Source: Cryoendolithus antarcticus
Lineage: Eukaryota > Ascomycota > Dothideomycetes > Cladosporiales > Cladosporiaceae
Reading direction: 5' to 3'
NCBI GenBank assembly: GCA_002077065.1
Contig: NAJO01000011.1
Coordinates: 1 to 64,000, forward strand
Length of the DNA stretch: 64,000 nucleotides
In this document: one piece after another, positions 41,477 to 50,887 of the stretch
Numbering within the stretch: the stretch's first letter is position 1
Layout of the letters: the number at the start of each line of letters is the position of its first letter
Notes under the pieces: model-generated
What the model saw: only the letters and a program-made list of their open reading frames with translations
What the model was told of the DNA's origin: nothing
Database searches by the model: none
Translations under genes and position numbers: made by a program

Positions 41477-41884
41477 TCAGTAAAGATGAACACGACTTGC
41501 ACATGGCAACACATACGGGGTTAGGCTTTTCGGTAGGCCTCGGCCAGGAGCCCTCGTCGGCCAGGAGCCCTCGTCGGCCATCGCGGTCTTCACCAATGGA
41601 GCGTAGTCGGGATCGATCACCTTCGACGCCCTGGGAACGACCACCGTGTTAGAGTCTAGACGAGTATTCGAGCGCTCATCGGACCCTGTCAGGGATGGCG
41701 AGGAGCCCACGGTCGTGGCGGAGATAGGAGAGTGCTGATCTCGTTAGTGATTGTCTCTGTCGGCTCGAAGTCTAACAGAACTCACCAAATCAGCCACCGC
41801 GACTGAGTTGGAGGTCTCAACAGGTAGAGGCACTGCGAAGACGGCCACGGCTAAGGCGATGACGAGGGCAAATGTAGAAAGCAT
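41477..41884 (-). CDS. small secreted protein, two exons
   Basis: 118 aa. Exon 1 is 41884-41786 and encodes a signal peptide (MLSTFALVIALAVAVFAVPL) plus a short linker. The intron is 41785-41735 (GTGAGT donor, CACTAACG branch, ATCAG acceptor, phase 0). Exon 2 is 41734-41477. The mature chain is Ser/Thr/Arg-rich with one Cys, so it is not a cysteine-knot effector. A perfect 17-bp tandem duplication in exon 2 makes the same bases read in two frames (EGSWP, then TRAPG). The small size, signal peptide and lack of a recognised domain make it an effector-like candidate; that is inference. Confidence 0.7.
41542..41575. repeat. perfect 17-bp tandem duplication inside a coding exon
   Basis: GGCCAGGAGCCCTCGTC occurs twice in direct succession. 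Seventeen is not a multiple of three, so the second copy shifts the downstream frame relative to an unduplicated ancestor. Confidence 0.85.
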
Positions 41885-42477
41885 CGCGGGCCAGATTTCG
41901 ACGGCGTGATAGTTCTATGTTGGATCTGTAGGAAGATATCTAAGCTGTGTCGGAGGCGTATCGGTAAGTTCACTGATGGACCTTGAAGCCTTTAGCTTCG
42001 CCGTGTATATGTGTGTGCGAGGCAAGGCGCCAAGATTTAGCGATGGATACAATGCTGTATGAGCGGCGCCGCAAGGATTGCTCAGAGATGTCGCGATGGT
42101 CAGCAATTACTCAAGCGCCATCATTTGATCATCCCAAGCCCAGGCTCTCCAGACAACCCATACAAGAGCGGGCGAATAGGGAGCGCCTTGGATGGTTCCC
42201 AACAAAAATCTCCGCAGCAATCGACTCGAGCATGTATGATTCGCTGGGCGCTACATGCTTTTCCAGTCACCTTCTCTTTCGTCGAGAATTGATGTCAATG
42301 CTCGCCTGTGCGCCGTAAATACGAGTCTAGTAGTGTCATTAAGGGCACGTCGAGCATCATACGCTCATTTGACGCCGTCCACGATTTGCACGCCAGTGGA
42401 GGAGTGGACAAGAGTCGCTCAATTCGACAAGCCACTGAACGTGGACGCGGCCCCTCCGAATCCGCCGGAGGTACAAG
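41885..42477. other. intergenic, possible upstream coding remnants
   Basis: 593 bp. Around 42380-42540 a different frame reads EEWTRVAQFDKPLNVDAAP...TEHWKVVP, which has coding character and may be 5' sequence of the next gene displaced by an intron or indel. Otherwise nothing is seen. Confidence 0.3.
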
Positions 42478-43827
42478 ATGGCACTCATTTCACGTCAGGT
42501 GAAATACAGACTGACTCCACCGAACACTGGAAGGTCGTCCCGATCGAGAGCTAGCGCAGGAGACCGTAGCAGCGCTCGCAATTTCGACGCAGTCACAGGT
42601 CAATGCTCCAGTGTTCCCTCTCCAACGCGAGGCTGGAACGATTGGCCAGCGCAGCGATGTCCACGTCGGCCAGAACGGTACAGACCATCTCGAAGGCACC
42701 GTGAATCACAGGTCTCCTCCTGGCGATCCGCGCGCTATCGCTGTGCAGGAGAAGCCGAGCACACTTCAGCCTCAGCCTCAGCCAGTACTCCATTGCCTTC
42801 TGATGCCCACGCCCTCTCTGCCCAGTCCCCAGGATCCTCGGCCACACGCCACTTCCTATTCACCAACCAAGGCATAGTAGTTCCAGACGGCAAAGCTGAA
42901 CACTACACCTTCTTCGTCGCAAACTGGCACGGCCCAGATCACAAGCCGGAATGGCTCCGCGAGCTACTAAACATGCACTGGATCATCAGAAACCTCCACA
43001 AAGCCACTGCGATCATTGAATACCTGCTGAGCTATCCCACGGTGAAGCTCAGGGCGGAGTCGAGAGAAGATCTCCAGAACGAAATCGATGACGCTCTACT
43101 GCGTGTCATCTGGGATAAGGAGACACTCAGCCTACTTTCCGAGATCATTCTCTTCGATCCCGGACACTGCACAAGTCGCTACAATCACACCCATGTCGAG
43201 TTGACTCAGAAGTGCCAACAAAACGCTCTCCATGTCTTCGAGCCTGGTGCAGTCTCCCCGTACCAGGAGACTTCGGCGAGAGACATGCGAGAGTGGTGGA
43301 AGTATGTGGACAAGCTACTCCGGAATCCGTCCAAGATGACTCGGTTTCCTGTCTTCCCAGTACGTGCAAGTATCATTTGCGGAGGTTCAACCAGCGTGGC
43401 GGAGAGTCAGATCTGCTACGGAGCCACGCACTCTCCGCTCGGCATATGCGATGTGCGCGTCATGTTCTGCTTCAAAAGTTTGCCCGGCTTGGACCTCAAG
43501 GCTGAGTACAAGCGCTGGGACTGGCGGCGCTTTCTTGATTGTCCGGAAGCTGTGCGGAAGGACTTTGTGAAGAAGGCGATGAGGGTGTACGATGTGTTGT
43601 ATATGACGAAGCTGCAAAGCGCTATTGGGGTGAGGATTCGACATCGTGATCTGTTGCTGGTGGAAGCCAAAGCACAGAAAGCGGTTGGGTTCACAAACAA
43701 CAGACTAATGGAGAAGCGCTTGCCCGCGCATGTCTTATGGGCGAGAAAGCTGATAATTGCGGCCATGCATCGAGAGCGTGGCCTTGGTCTAGATCCCTCA
43801 ACCGGGATCACGAAGGCCATAGCATAG
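42478..43827 (+). CDS. orphan protein with degenerate J-like C-terminal motif (paralog 1)
   Basis: The open frame gives 449 aa, but only residues from about 110 (SATRHFLFTNQGIVVPDG) look like well-behaved protein. The first 110 are Arg/Ser-rich, while another frame over 42540-42790 reads as a Gln/Pro-rich coding sequence, so the true N-terminus is probably joined from other frames or exons. The body includes EHYTFFVANWHGPDHKPEWL and a long helical region. Near the end is YKRWDWRRFLDCPEAVRKDF...AMRVYDVLY. This aligns by eye with AHWNPDRFTLCAEEVREDL...AVRVIAVI in the gene at 44220-45392, so the two are related. The motif recalls the helix II-HPD-helix III core of J domains with HPD lost. No function is known. 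Confidence 0.55.
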   Translation: MALISRQVKYRLTPPNTGRSSRSRASAGDRSSARNFDAVTGQCSSVPSPTRGWNDWPAQRCPRRPERYRPSRRHRESQVSSWRSARYRCAGEAEHTSASASASTPLPSDAHALSAQSPGSSATRHFLFTNQGIVVPDGKAEHYTFFVANWHGPDHKPEWLRELLNMHWIIRNLHKATAIIEYLLSYPTVKLRAESREDLQNEIDDALLRVIWDKETLSLLSEIILFDPGHCTSRYNHTHVELTQKCQQNALHVFEPGAVSPYQETSARDMREWWKYVDKLLRNPSKMTRFPVFPVRASIICGGSTSVAESQICYGATHSPLGICDVRVMFCFKSLPGLDLKAEYKRWDWRRFLDCPEAVRKDFVKKAMRVYDVLYMTKLQSAIGVRIRHRDLLLVEAKAQKAVGFTNNRLMEKRLPAHVLWARKLIIAAMHRERGLGLDPSTGITKAIA

Positions 43828-44219
43828 CGACCATGGGAGGCGTCTCGAGGCTGGACTTTATGTGTGCAATGTCTCGAGGTGTTGGCACCGGCGTTTCGAC
43901 TATGCCAACCTCAATGCAGCAACCGGCCACCGACTTGAGCTGAGTGCAGGAGATTTGATTGGACGCATACACTATGTCGTATAGGCAGTCATGATGGCAA
44001 TTCTGGAGATGTTGGTAGAGGTCAGCTGAAACGGAGTCAGTCGTCCTCACGTGCAGCGGGATCGCACTTGACTTCCCATGATGTTTAGCACTCCAGCTTT
44101 CCTCACTCCATCCCTATATGCCCTTCGATTTTGCCACCCTTACCGCCAGAGATTCTTCAACACGGATTGACCCTCACGAATAGGAGTTCCTCGTCATAGC
44201 TATCTGGATCAAAGTCGTC
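43828..44219. other. intergenic between the J-like paralogs
   Basis: 392 bp between two same-strand related genes. No feature was recognised. Confidence 0.35.
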
Positions 44220-45392
44220 ATGCCCTTGTTCACTGCCGACAATCCTGAGGACTGTGAACACAAGCAGAGCGCCATGAAAGCCGAAGCTGGCGTGGACTTC
44301 TCCGAGCGAGATACGAGGATGCGCAGCCATGCCGCGGCCATAGCAGAGACCACCCGCCAGATGCGTGACTCGGATCGTGCTTTGATGGAGCGTGCTGGCA
44401 TCAAGTGTGCGACCGGACCCGGCACCGATGCTGAAGCATGTCGCCAACGAAGCGAACAATGCAGATCCGGATCAAGCACGGGTATGCGCGTTGAGAACGA
44501 TGATGGTACCTGGCTGTTCAGTCCGTCGGACCGAAGCATGGTTCTCGTCTGGCCCGCATCGGAAGAGAACCGCGACACATCTCAAATCGATGCTGTAGAA
44601 GATGCACGTCCAATGGCCGAGCCCGGGCAGCTGCAGAGTCTCAGGAGTACCAGATCCAGATCACCGCGACCCATGGGTACAGATGGGACGCCTCGTGATC
44701 CGAGTCACGAGCTGGTGCGGTCACACAACAGCTCCCTCGACGATGCCCCGCCAGCCGAGCGACAGTGCACTGCCGAGCTCGCGGTCCGAGGCCGGAATCC
44801 TGTCCACAGTACTCCGGGGTCGACAGATCAGAGGTCCACCTCGCGCAAGGACGTAGGTGCCACAGAGCACGAGATGATCAACCTCTCCAGATCCGAGGCC
44901 AGGCGTACCTCGTCTCCCTCGATGGCAGAGACTCACTTGATGTGGATCTTGACAGAGGCCTTCCATCCTGACAAGCTATTCGCTGATCGATATGACACTC
45001 CTTCCTCAACGAAGGATGGACAATTCCTCGCCCTTCATGAACAGTGGCGGTATGACACTCATGTCATGTTTTCTAAGCCCTCCGGATACGCAAACCTGCG
45101 CGTCTTCCCTACACCACCTGCTCAACGCCAATGCCACAAGGCTGCATGTCAAGCTCTTCAGCGCTCAGATAGACGCAAAACCCTCGGCCTATGCGACTGC
45201 CAGATCCAACGTGCCTTCAGTGGTCTGTCGAAGGTGGCGCTGATGGGGGAGCTGGCTCACTGGAACCCGGACCGCTTCACGCTCTGTGCTGAAGAGGTGC
45301 GAGAGGATCTCAGAGGGAAGGCGGTGCGGGTCATAGCAGTGATCTCTGATATGTATGGAGAAGCCAGAGACGACAATAATATCTTGGTGTGA
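44220..45392 (+). CDS. orphan protein with degenerate J-like C-terminal motif (paralog 2)
   Basis: 390 aa from ATG 44220. The first 240 residues are charged and Ser/Arg-rich and probably disordered. An ordered part starts at about 240 (SMAETHLMWILTEAFHPDKL). The C-terminus has RKTLGLCDCQIQRAFSGLSK, then LAHWNPDRFTLCAEEVREDL and AVRVIAVISDMYGEA. WNPDRF stands where a J domain has HPD, and the surrounding pattern (Trp, RF, Cys, EEVR, then a hydrophobic helix) is shared with the neighbour at 42478-43827. The pair probably arose by tandem duplication, because order and strand are the same. Loss of the HPD histidine would prevent canonical Hsp70 stimulation, if the J-domain origin is right. Confidence 0.6.
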   Translation: MPLFTADNPEDCEHKQSAMKAEAGVDFSERDTRMRSHAAAIAETTRQMRDSDRALMERAGIKCATGPGTDAEACRQRSEQCRSGSSTGMRVENDDGTWLFSPSDRSMVLVWPASEENRDTSQIDAVEDARPMAEPGQLQSLRSTRSRSPRPMGTDGTPRDPSHELVRSHNSSLDDAPPAERQCTAELAVRGRNPVHSTPGSTDQRSTSRKDVGATEHEMINLSRSEARRTSSPSMAETHLMWILTEAFHPDKLFADRYDTPSSTKDGQFLALHEQWRYDTHVMFSKPSGYANLRVFPTPPAQRQCHKAACQALQRSDRRKTLGLCDCQIQRAFSGLSKVALMGELAHWNPDRFTLCAEEVREDLRGKAVRVIAVISDMYGEARDDNNILV

Positions 45393-45643
45393 TGGAGAGG
45401 TGGTGCGAAACACGGTGATAGGTGGGTGTTAAGAATGTTTGACCAGGTACATCGCAGCTTGCGACCGTGAAGGGCTTTCGCCCGTTAACATCCAGAACCA
45501 CGCTTTCTTCCAGATGGCCAACATAAGCACAGACTCCAGTCTATCTATAGTCAGTCAAAACCCAATCAGTCAATAACCCGTCTCCCAGACATCCAACCCC
45601 TCACACTTCCCTATCCTCGTCCTCATCTCCTCAACCCGTTCGC

Positions 45644-47016
45644 TCACCCAGCCAGCCACAGCGCCTTCCAGCCCTTGCGTACCAACCCTATCAATCCTAT
45701 CATCCGCACTCCCCATATCCGGCCGTCCCTCAAACTTCCACCCAAGTCTGATGACTCTATTCCCTCGGCAAGTCTCAGTTCGCCAAGCCCACTGTACGCG
45801 AGCTGGCAGCGAGCGGCAAAACTCTCACAGCTTTCGGGGGTCTTAGCAGCGACATCATACTCGGCCTGTCCTTCGCGTGGGTTCTCGACAGATGTGAAGA
45901 CCCAGTCGCCGCTTAGACTGTCCCATCCCTGCAATCTGTAGTTCGCTGCTTTCAGACGAGGGAAGATGAAAGCGTCGAAGTACTTCGCGAATATTATGCC
46001 GGGTTGAATGGCGTTTGTATCTGCTACGCGGAAGAAGCGGTGCTCGAAATTCCAGAGCTTCTCGATACCAGCGGCATCAACGTGATGCCAGGTGATGGCC
46101 GGGCGGCACCAGTGCGTTTCGCTCCAGTCGAGGGAGCTCAGCGTCTCGCCTTGGATGAGTGGGAAAGACCTGTGAAGTGGGACTGGTGAGTTGGCTGCAA
46201 GCAGCACTTCAGCAACGACTTTGTCGCACAGCAATCTGCCGCTATGACATCCTCCCAATGATTCTGATTCGCAAGATACTCCTTCCTCGGCGCCAGCACA
46301 GCACGCCCAGGCATAAGTATCCCACTCCCGCCATGCGCGAACTCCGTCTCTCCAATCACAACCTGCGCACCAGCATACAGCGGCTGATGCGGATCCAGCC
46401 TGCTGATCCACTGCACCGGATTATACGGCGAAACGTACGTGTCCGCTTCCTTGAAGAAGACCCATTGCATGTCGTGCTTCGCGAAGAAGTGGTAGCTCTC
46501 CGAGATCATGGGGAGGAACTTCCACTTGTCCAAGTGCCAAGCTGCGTCGCCGGCCATCTCACTTGCGTCTCCTCCGTGCTGTACGTGCTCTTTCAGGGCG
46601 TCGTAGTGCCGGTACTCGGGGTTGGCGTCATGAGCAAGGCAGGAAACCGACCCCACTGCATCTTGAACCTCCGCTGGGCCGATGCGTTGCGCGAGATCGG
46701 AGTAGATCGCATCGTCGATGCCTGGTCGAAGGCAGGCGTAGAGAGAGAGGAGGCGTACGGGAATTTTGTCGTGGATCTCTGTTGCGCCGGTCTGATGATT
46801 AAAGGCGATCTTGTGGATGCCGAGTTGCTTGAGCTTCGTGCATGGGTCTTTGGGGCTGCGGGTCTGGGTGATGAGGCTGTCGAGATGTTCTTCACCGTCT
46901 CCCTTGCGCTGCTGCGTGAAGAGCCATGCTGAGGGGTGGTGAAGGCGGATGAGGACCATTAGCAGTGCGCATGTAAGCGCCACACCTACAAGAAGCGTCC
47001 GCCGCGCCCACTGCAT
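45644..47016 (-). pseudogene. GT31-like (DUF604-type) glycosyltransferase with one frameshift
   Basis: ATG 47016 opens a type II membrane protein: short cytosolic MQWARR, then membrane anchor LLVGVALTCALLMVLI. The luminal part has AWHLDKWKFLPM, the DxD-like WVFFKEADTYVS, ISRLDPHQPLYAG and FAHGGSGILM, as in fungal GT31/DUF604 proteins, which are presumed Golgi glycosyltransferases. In the conserved Cys-Cys-Gly-Asp region the first frame reads CCATK and runs on to a stop at 46138. The matching continuation (DKVVAEVLLAANSPVPLHRS, SETHWCRPAITWHHV, GWDSLSGDWVF) lies in the next frame down to 45644. One missing base near 46226-46229 explains it. With this single lesion, the gene is either recently inactivated or miscalled by one base. 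Confidence 0.75.
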
Positions 47017-47441
47017 CGCACCCCATGGCCTTGAGAAGACTCATAGCGATAATCGAGAGAGGACTTACCGTGTTTTTGACTCAATGAACATACCTTGCAG
47101 CTGGCGAGAGGGAAGCAAGGGATCGGACTCGATCTGATACATTGCCTCAGTGCTGGCTCGCAGTCGCATCGGACGGCATCATTCTTGCAAGCAGCATCTG
47201 TTGAGGAGAACGCAAGGCCGAAGATGAGGCTTGGCATGAGGGTATACAGTGTAGGTGTATTTGATAACGTGGCGAGCTCTCGGCTTCGCAGCCGAAGCTT
47301 GTAGAATGCCAAGGCAATGGGTCAGCTCAGAGAGGCAGGTCGGTGCATTCGCAGTGTCCCTTCGTCTGAACTCCGACCTCACCTCATCGGACACCATGTA
47401 GATTGCACATATTCATGTGAGTGCTGCCCCTCGCCACTGCC
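47017..47441. promoter_or_regulatory. divergent promoter region
   Basis: 425 bp between the minus-strand glycosyltransferase gene and the plus-strand SDR gene. No specific site is identified. Confidence 0.4.
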
Positions 47442-48248
47442 ATGTCATCCAATCCAAAGAAGTTCGAAGGCAAGATGTGCCTCATCACTGGCGCGGCTTC
47501 TGGGATCGGCAACGCAACAGTGCTGAAGATGAGGTCAATGGGAGCCACGATACTGGCCTGTGATATCCAGCCGAACCCTTGGGAAGCGGGGGATAGTCAG
47601 ATCAACCTTGCTCAGCTTGAGTGGTGCTACTGCGACGTCTCCAGCACAGAAGCCTGCACTGCCTTTGTCCAGCAAGCCGTTCGTGGTGGCAAAGGGATAG
47701 ACTTCGTCTTCAATTGTGCAGGCGTGAAACCTACCGACACGCCTTTGACGAAGACGACTGATGAATACTACAACAAGCTCATGGATGTGAATCTTCGCGG
47801 CACCTTCGCCATCAGTCGAGCGGCCATACCGCATCTCAACCCAGGCGCTTCAATTGTCAATGTAGCCAGCATCATGGGTACGAAAGGCGCAGCTGAGAAT
47901 GCGATTTACTGCGCCACCAAGTGGGGAGTGATTGGCTTCACCAAATCGTTGGCACTGGAACTTGGGCCGAAGGGCTTCAGAGTCAATGCTGTGGCGCCGG
48001 GGTATATCGACACGCCTACGAACGCCAGTGTAGTGGCGGGGCCGGAAGCGATCCAGAGGTCGGAAGCCAAGGTTGCTATGGGGAGGATGGGGACGGCGGA
48101 GGAGATCGCTGACGTGGTGGCGTTCCTGTTCAGGTGAGCAGATCATCAACATGGCTGATTTATCATGGGTAACGCTAACGTGGTGTTCAGCGACGAAGCG
48201 AGATACATGAACGGCAGCGTAGTCGAGATCAACGGAGGCGTGCCTTGA
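47442..48248 (+). CDS. short-chain dehydrogenase/reductase (classical SDR)
   Basis: 249 aa. Exon 1 is 47442-48133, the intron is 48134-48190 (GTGAGC donor, GCTAACG branch, TTCAG acceptor) and exon 2 is 48191-48248. The start is the ATG at 47442; the longer frame begins at GTG. The cofactor motif TGAASGIG is at 16-23, NCAG at 91-94, catalytic Ser at 143 (NVAS), YCATK at 156-160 (Tyr156, Lys160), and the PGYIDTP turn follows. Asp near 40 (ACDIQ) suggests NAD rather than NADP preference. Length and motifs are those of 3-oxoacyl reductase/alcohol dehydrogenase-type classical SDRs. The C-terminal MNGSVVEINGG is typical. The substrate is not predictable. Confidence 0.92.
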
Positions 48249-48745
48249 CATTTTCTCATCAAGCATGCAGCCATTTCGAATACTTCGCATACCGAATGTG
48301 CAACGCAGGCGGAGACTTGCATCCAGACTTGCTTCCAGTCTATAATCACTATATCAGACTGCGCACCATTCGCCGACAGCATCCAATGACCGACCAGAAC
48401 CTGGTCTTGCGCGATCTACGAGTCTTCGCCCGGGTGTGGATCGGGGTCCTCCATCATCTTGTTTCCCATCTGGTTCAACACAGTAATGTTTCCACGTGCT
48501 CCCACAGATTTCGCTCCGAGAGCCGGATCCACTTATCACGTGCGACTTAGACTACACCTCAATCTTCTCCTTTACAACAACTTTGAAGCCACCGGACTAG
48601 ACAATTTAGCAACCCTCCAGCCATCGATCCCTATCCCAACTCCAGGCCATCGACCCCCATCCCATCATCCGGCCATCAATTATCCCGTCTCAAGGCCGAC
48701 GACTCCTCCTACTATCACCAAGTCCATAACGTTCGCGGACCATCC
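48249..48745. other. intergenic, with Pro/Thr-rich frame that may be the 5' part of the next gene
   Basis: 497 bp. At 48580-48745 a frame different from the following ORF reads LATLQPSIPIPTPGHRPPSH...TPPTITKSITFADHPW, suggesting the decayed gene downstream once began here. The DNA is rich in CCATC-like units (48605-48700). Confidence 0.35.
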
Positions 48746-49941
48746 ATGGCTAACATGGAGCGCTATGTCCAAACCGCTATGCAGGACCTGGTCATAGGTG
48801 GACATGTCAACCCCATCGCTGGGATCTACTTTGATGGGGGTATCGTCGAATTCGGAGATGACTTCCAGTCCTCTCGTCCACTGCGGGTCAAGATGATTCT
48901 CCAGGTCCCAAATCTCCGTCATACCGACACCTGGCATAGGGCCATTCCCCGCTTGAGCTTCCGATTTGGCATCGAGGAGGTTGACTTCGCCTACGGATCA
49001 GAAGGACCAAGCTATTCCATGATCCGCAACAGGCCTGGCAGTGCGGCCGCAATGCCCCGACGTCTCATTTGGCATCCATCGCTGAAGCCAGCCGACTTCA
49101 GCAAGAACTGGACCTTCATCCTGCTCGAACGGGTACACCACCGTATCACTGGTGTGCCCTATCTCGATGTCGCTGGGGCACATCGCATCCTCGATGCCCA
49201 GCGTGCAGCCATGCGGATCATCACGCCACGCCATGCAGGCTATGTTGCGGCAGCTCGTCATGAGGACCACGTGGTGGACGTCGATGGAGATCATATTGAT
49301 GGAGATTGATAATTAAGACGGTGACGGAGACCACAAGGATGATGACCACAGGGGCAATAGCGGTGGCCATGGCAATGTCAATGATGATGTTGCAGACGAT
49401 GAGGGGGTTCTCGAGGACAATGATGGTACGGGCAGTGGTGAAGGTGGCGATTGGGTCGGTGATGGACCGTGTGACGGAAGCAAAAATGGTGACAATGAGG
49501 AGTCGGACGGAGAGGATGACGTGGAGCTCCACGCGGAGCATGGGGCACTTGGTCATGGGATCGGTGCAGCACCAAAGCGGCCGATACCCTTGGCCATGGT
49601 TTATGCGCGCATGAATGAGGTCGATGCGAGTGGCTTCTCGGCCTCGCAACTTGCGGACGCGGAATACATGAAGCAGGTATACACTTCCAGACTCATGGCA
49701 TGGGTCGCTGACATCAAGGTTACCAGCACTCACGAATCGTGAAGACTTAACAGCGTTCGCTGGCAACGACATCAAGATTACTCCGGAGGTACTCGTGGCC
49801 TGCGACACAGAAGCCAACGCCATCGCTGCGACCGGTCAGAGACGGCCCCTCCTCACATGGACCACCACGTATCTACGCCACGAGTACAAAGAGATTGGCC
49901 GTCCCTACGAGAACGTCTCTACGACGGTCGTCTACCCTTAA
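48746..49941 (+). pseudogene. orphan gene broken by stop-rich insertion and frameshift
   Basis: The first segment from ATG 48746 gives 187 aa (MANMERYVQTAMQDLVIG..., KNWTFILLERVHHRITGVPY) and ends in Asp/Gly-rich sequence at the TGA 49307-49309. After exactly 10 bases (TGATAATTAA) the Asp/Gly-rich pattern resumes in another frame (DGDGDHKDDD...EESDGEDDVELHAE) and passes into an ordered part (RPIPLAMVYARMNEVDASGF, YMKQVYTSRLMAWVADIKV). One extra T at 49737 then shifts the frame again, and the sequence runs on (EDLTAFAGNDIKITPEVLV, LLTWTTTYLRHEYKEIGRPY) to TAA at 49939-49941. The pieces join into one protein of about 400 aa of unknown family. The two lesions suggest recent decay. Confidence 0.65.
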
Positions 49942-50887
49942 CTCTGGCCCAAGCCGATCCCAAAGCGTGGGCCTGGAGCACCAGCCCCCAGCCCCTAGGT
50001 CACGGCGATGTCTTCATGGAGTCGCCTGCGATGAGCCAGGGGTCAGCATGAAATCGAGCGTTGCCCTGCTGCGCTGAGGGCCGCAGTGGAGTCTACTACA
50101 GAATGATAATGTTACAATGGATGGAGGTGGCGTCCTATGATTGAGGTGGGCTTGAGCATGGACTTGAGCACGACCTTGAGCATAGGATCATGCTGGGAGG
50201 TATGGAGCCCATGGCCGGGTCAAGCATATGGTTACAGATGGATTAAGTGAGGGTCAAGACATTTGGCATGCATGGGCTCGTGTGCCAGCTCCGGGTTGCG
50301 GCAGTCCTTCAGACGTGTACATTCCCAGACATCGGTCACCGCAGGGATTCACAAGGCCGTTGATTGTCCCTTCTAACCCCCTATGATTCCTTCCAGTGCA
50401 CGGCTTCACTTTCGATCGATGAAATCTCGGCAATGCACGTTTTTTCTTACATTTACGACATGAGATGCTCGGCGTGACATGGGTACTTCGGACCAGGGAA
50501 GCTTTCGTGAGGCGTGATGGAAGATTGCCTTGTGTGGAGACGTAAGTCGTCAATTCTCCCGCGAGATAGATAGACTGTAACAGGAACCGACAGAACCTAA
50601 GTGAAAGTCATGGTCCCACATACGCTCGTGCAAATACCCAAGTGAACGTGACGCATGAGTGTGCTTGACGCGTCACACAGTTCGTCACGTGGCAAATCGT
50701 GGCAGATCACTTCACCCAGATCTTGTCACCACGAACGACATCCACTTTTCCGGAAGCTGAACGAAGGTTGCTGGCTGGCCTTCCTTGTCACACGACCGCT
50801 CCATATTCTCTCCTCAAGGTTCATCGCATCGCCCACATCAACGGACATATCGACACTACCATTGACTCCCGCCATCACTCCACTGAG
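49942..50887. other. intergenic
   Basis: 946 bp between two decayed orphan genes. It includes a small run of three CTTGAGCA units at about 50150-50182. A minus-strand frame with a basic SCRKCKKKR motif (50553-50254) lacks the remaining cysteines of a zinc cluster and is not called. Confidence 0.35.

Noticed and set aside
46159..46932. 257-codon plus-strand ORF
   Set aside because: Antisense to the glycosyltransferase, whose motifs are clear on the minus strand.
50254..50553. Zn(II)2Cys6-like motif SCRKCKKKR on the minus strand
   Set aside because: The other four cysteines of the zinc cluster are absent and the frame lacks a normal start.
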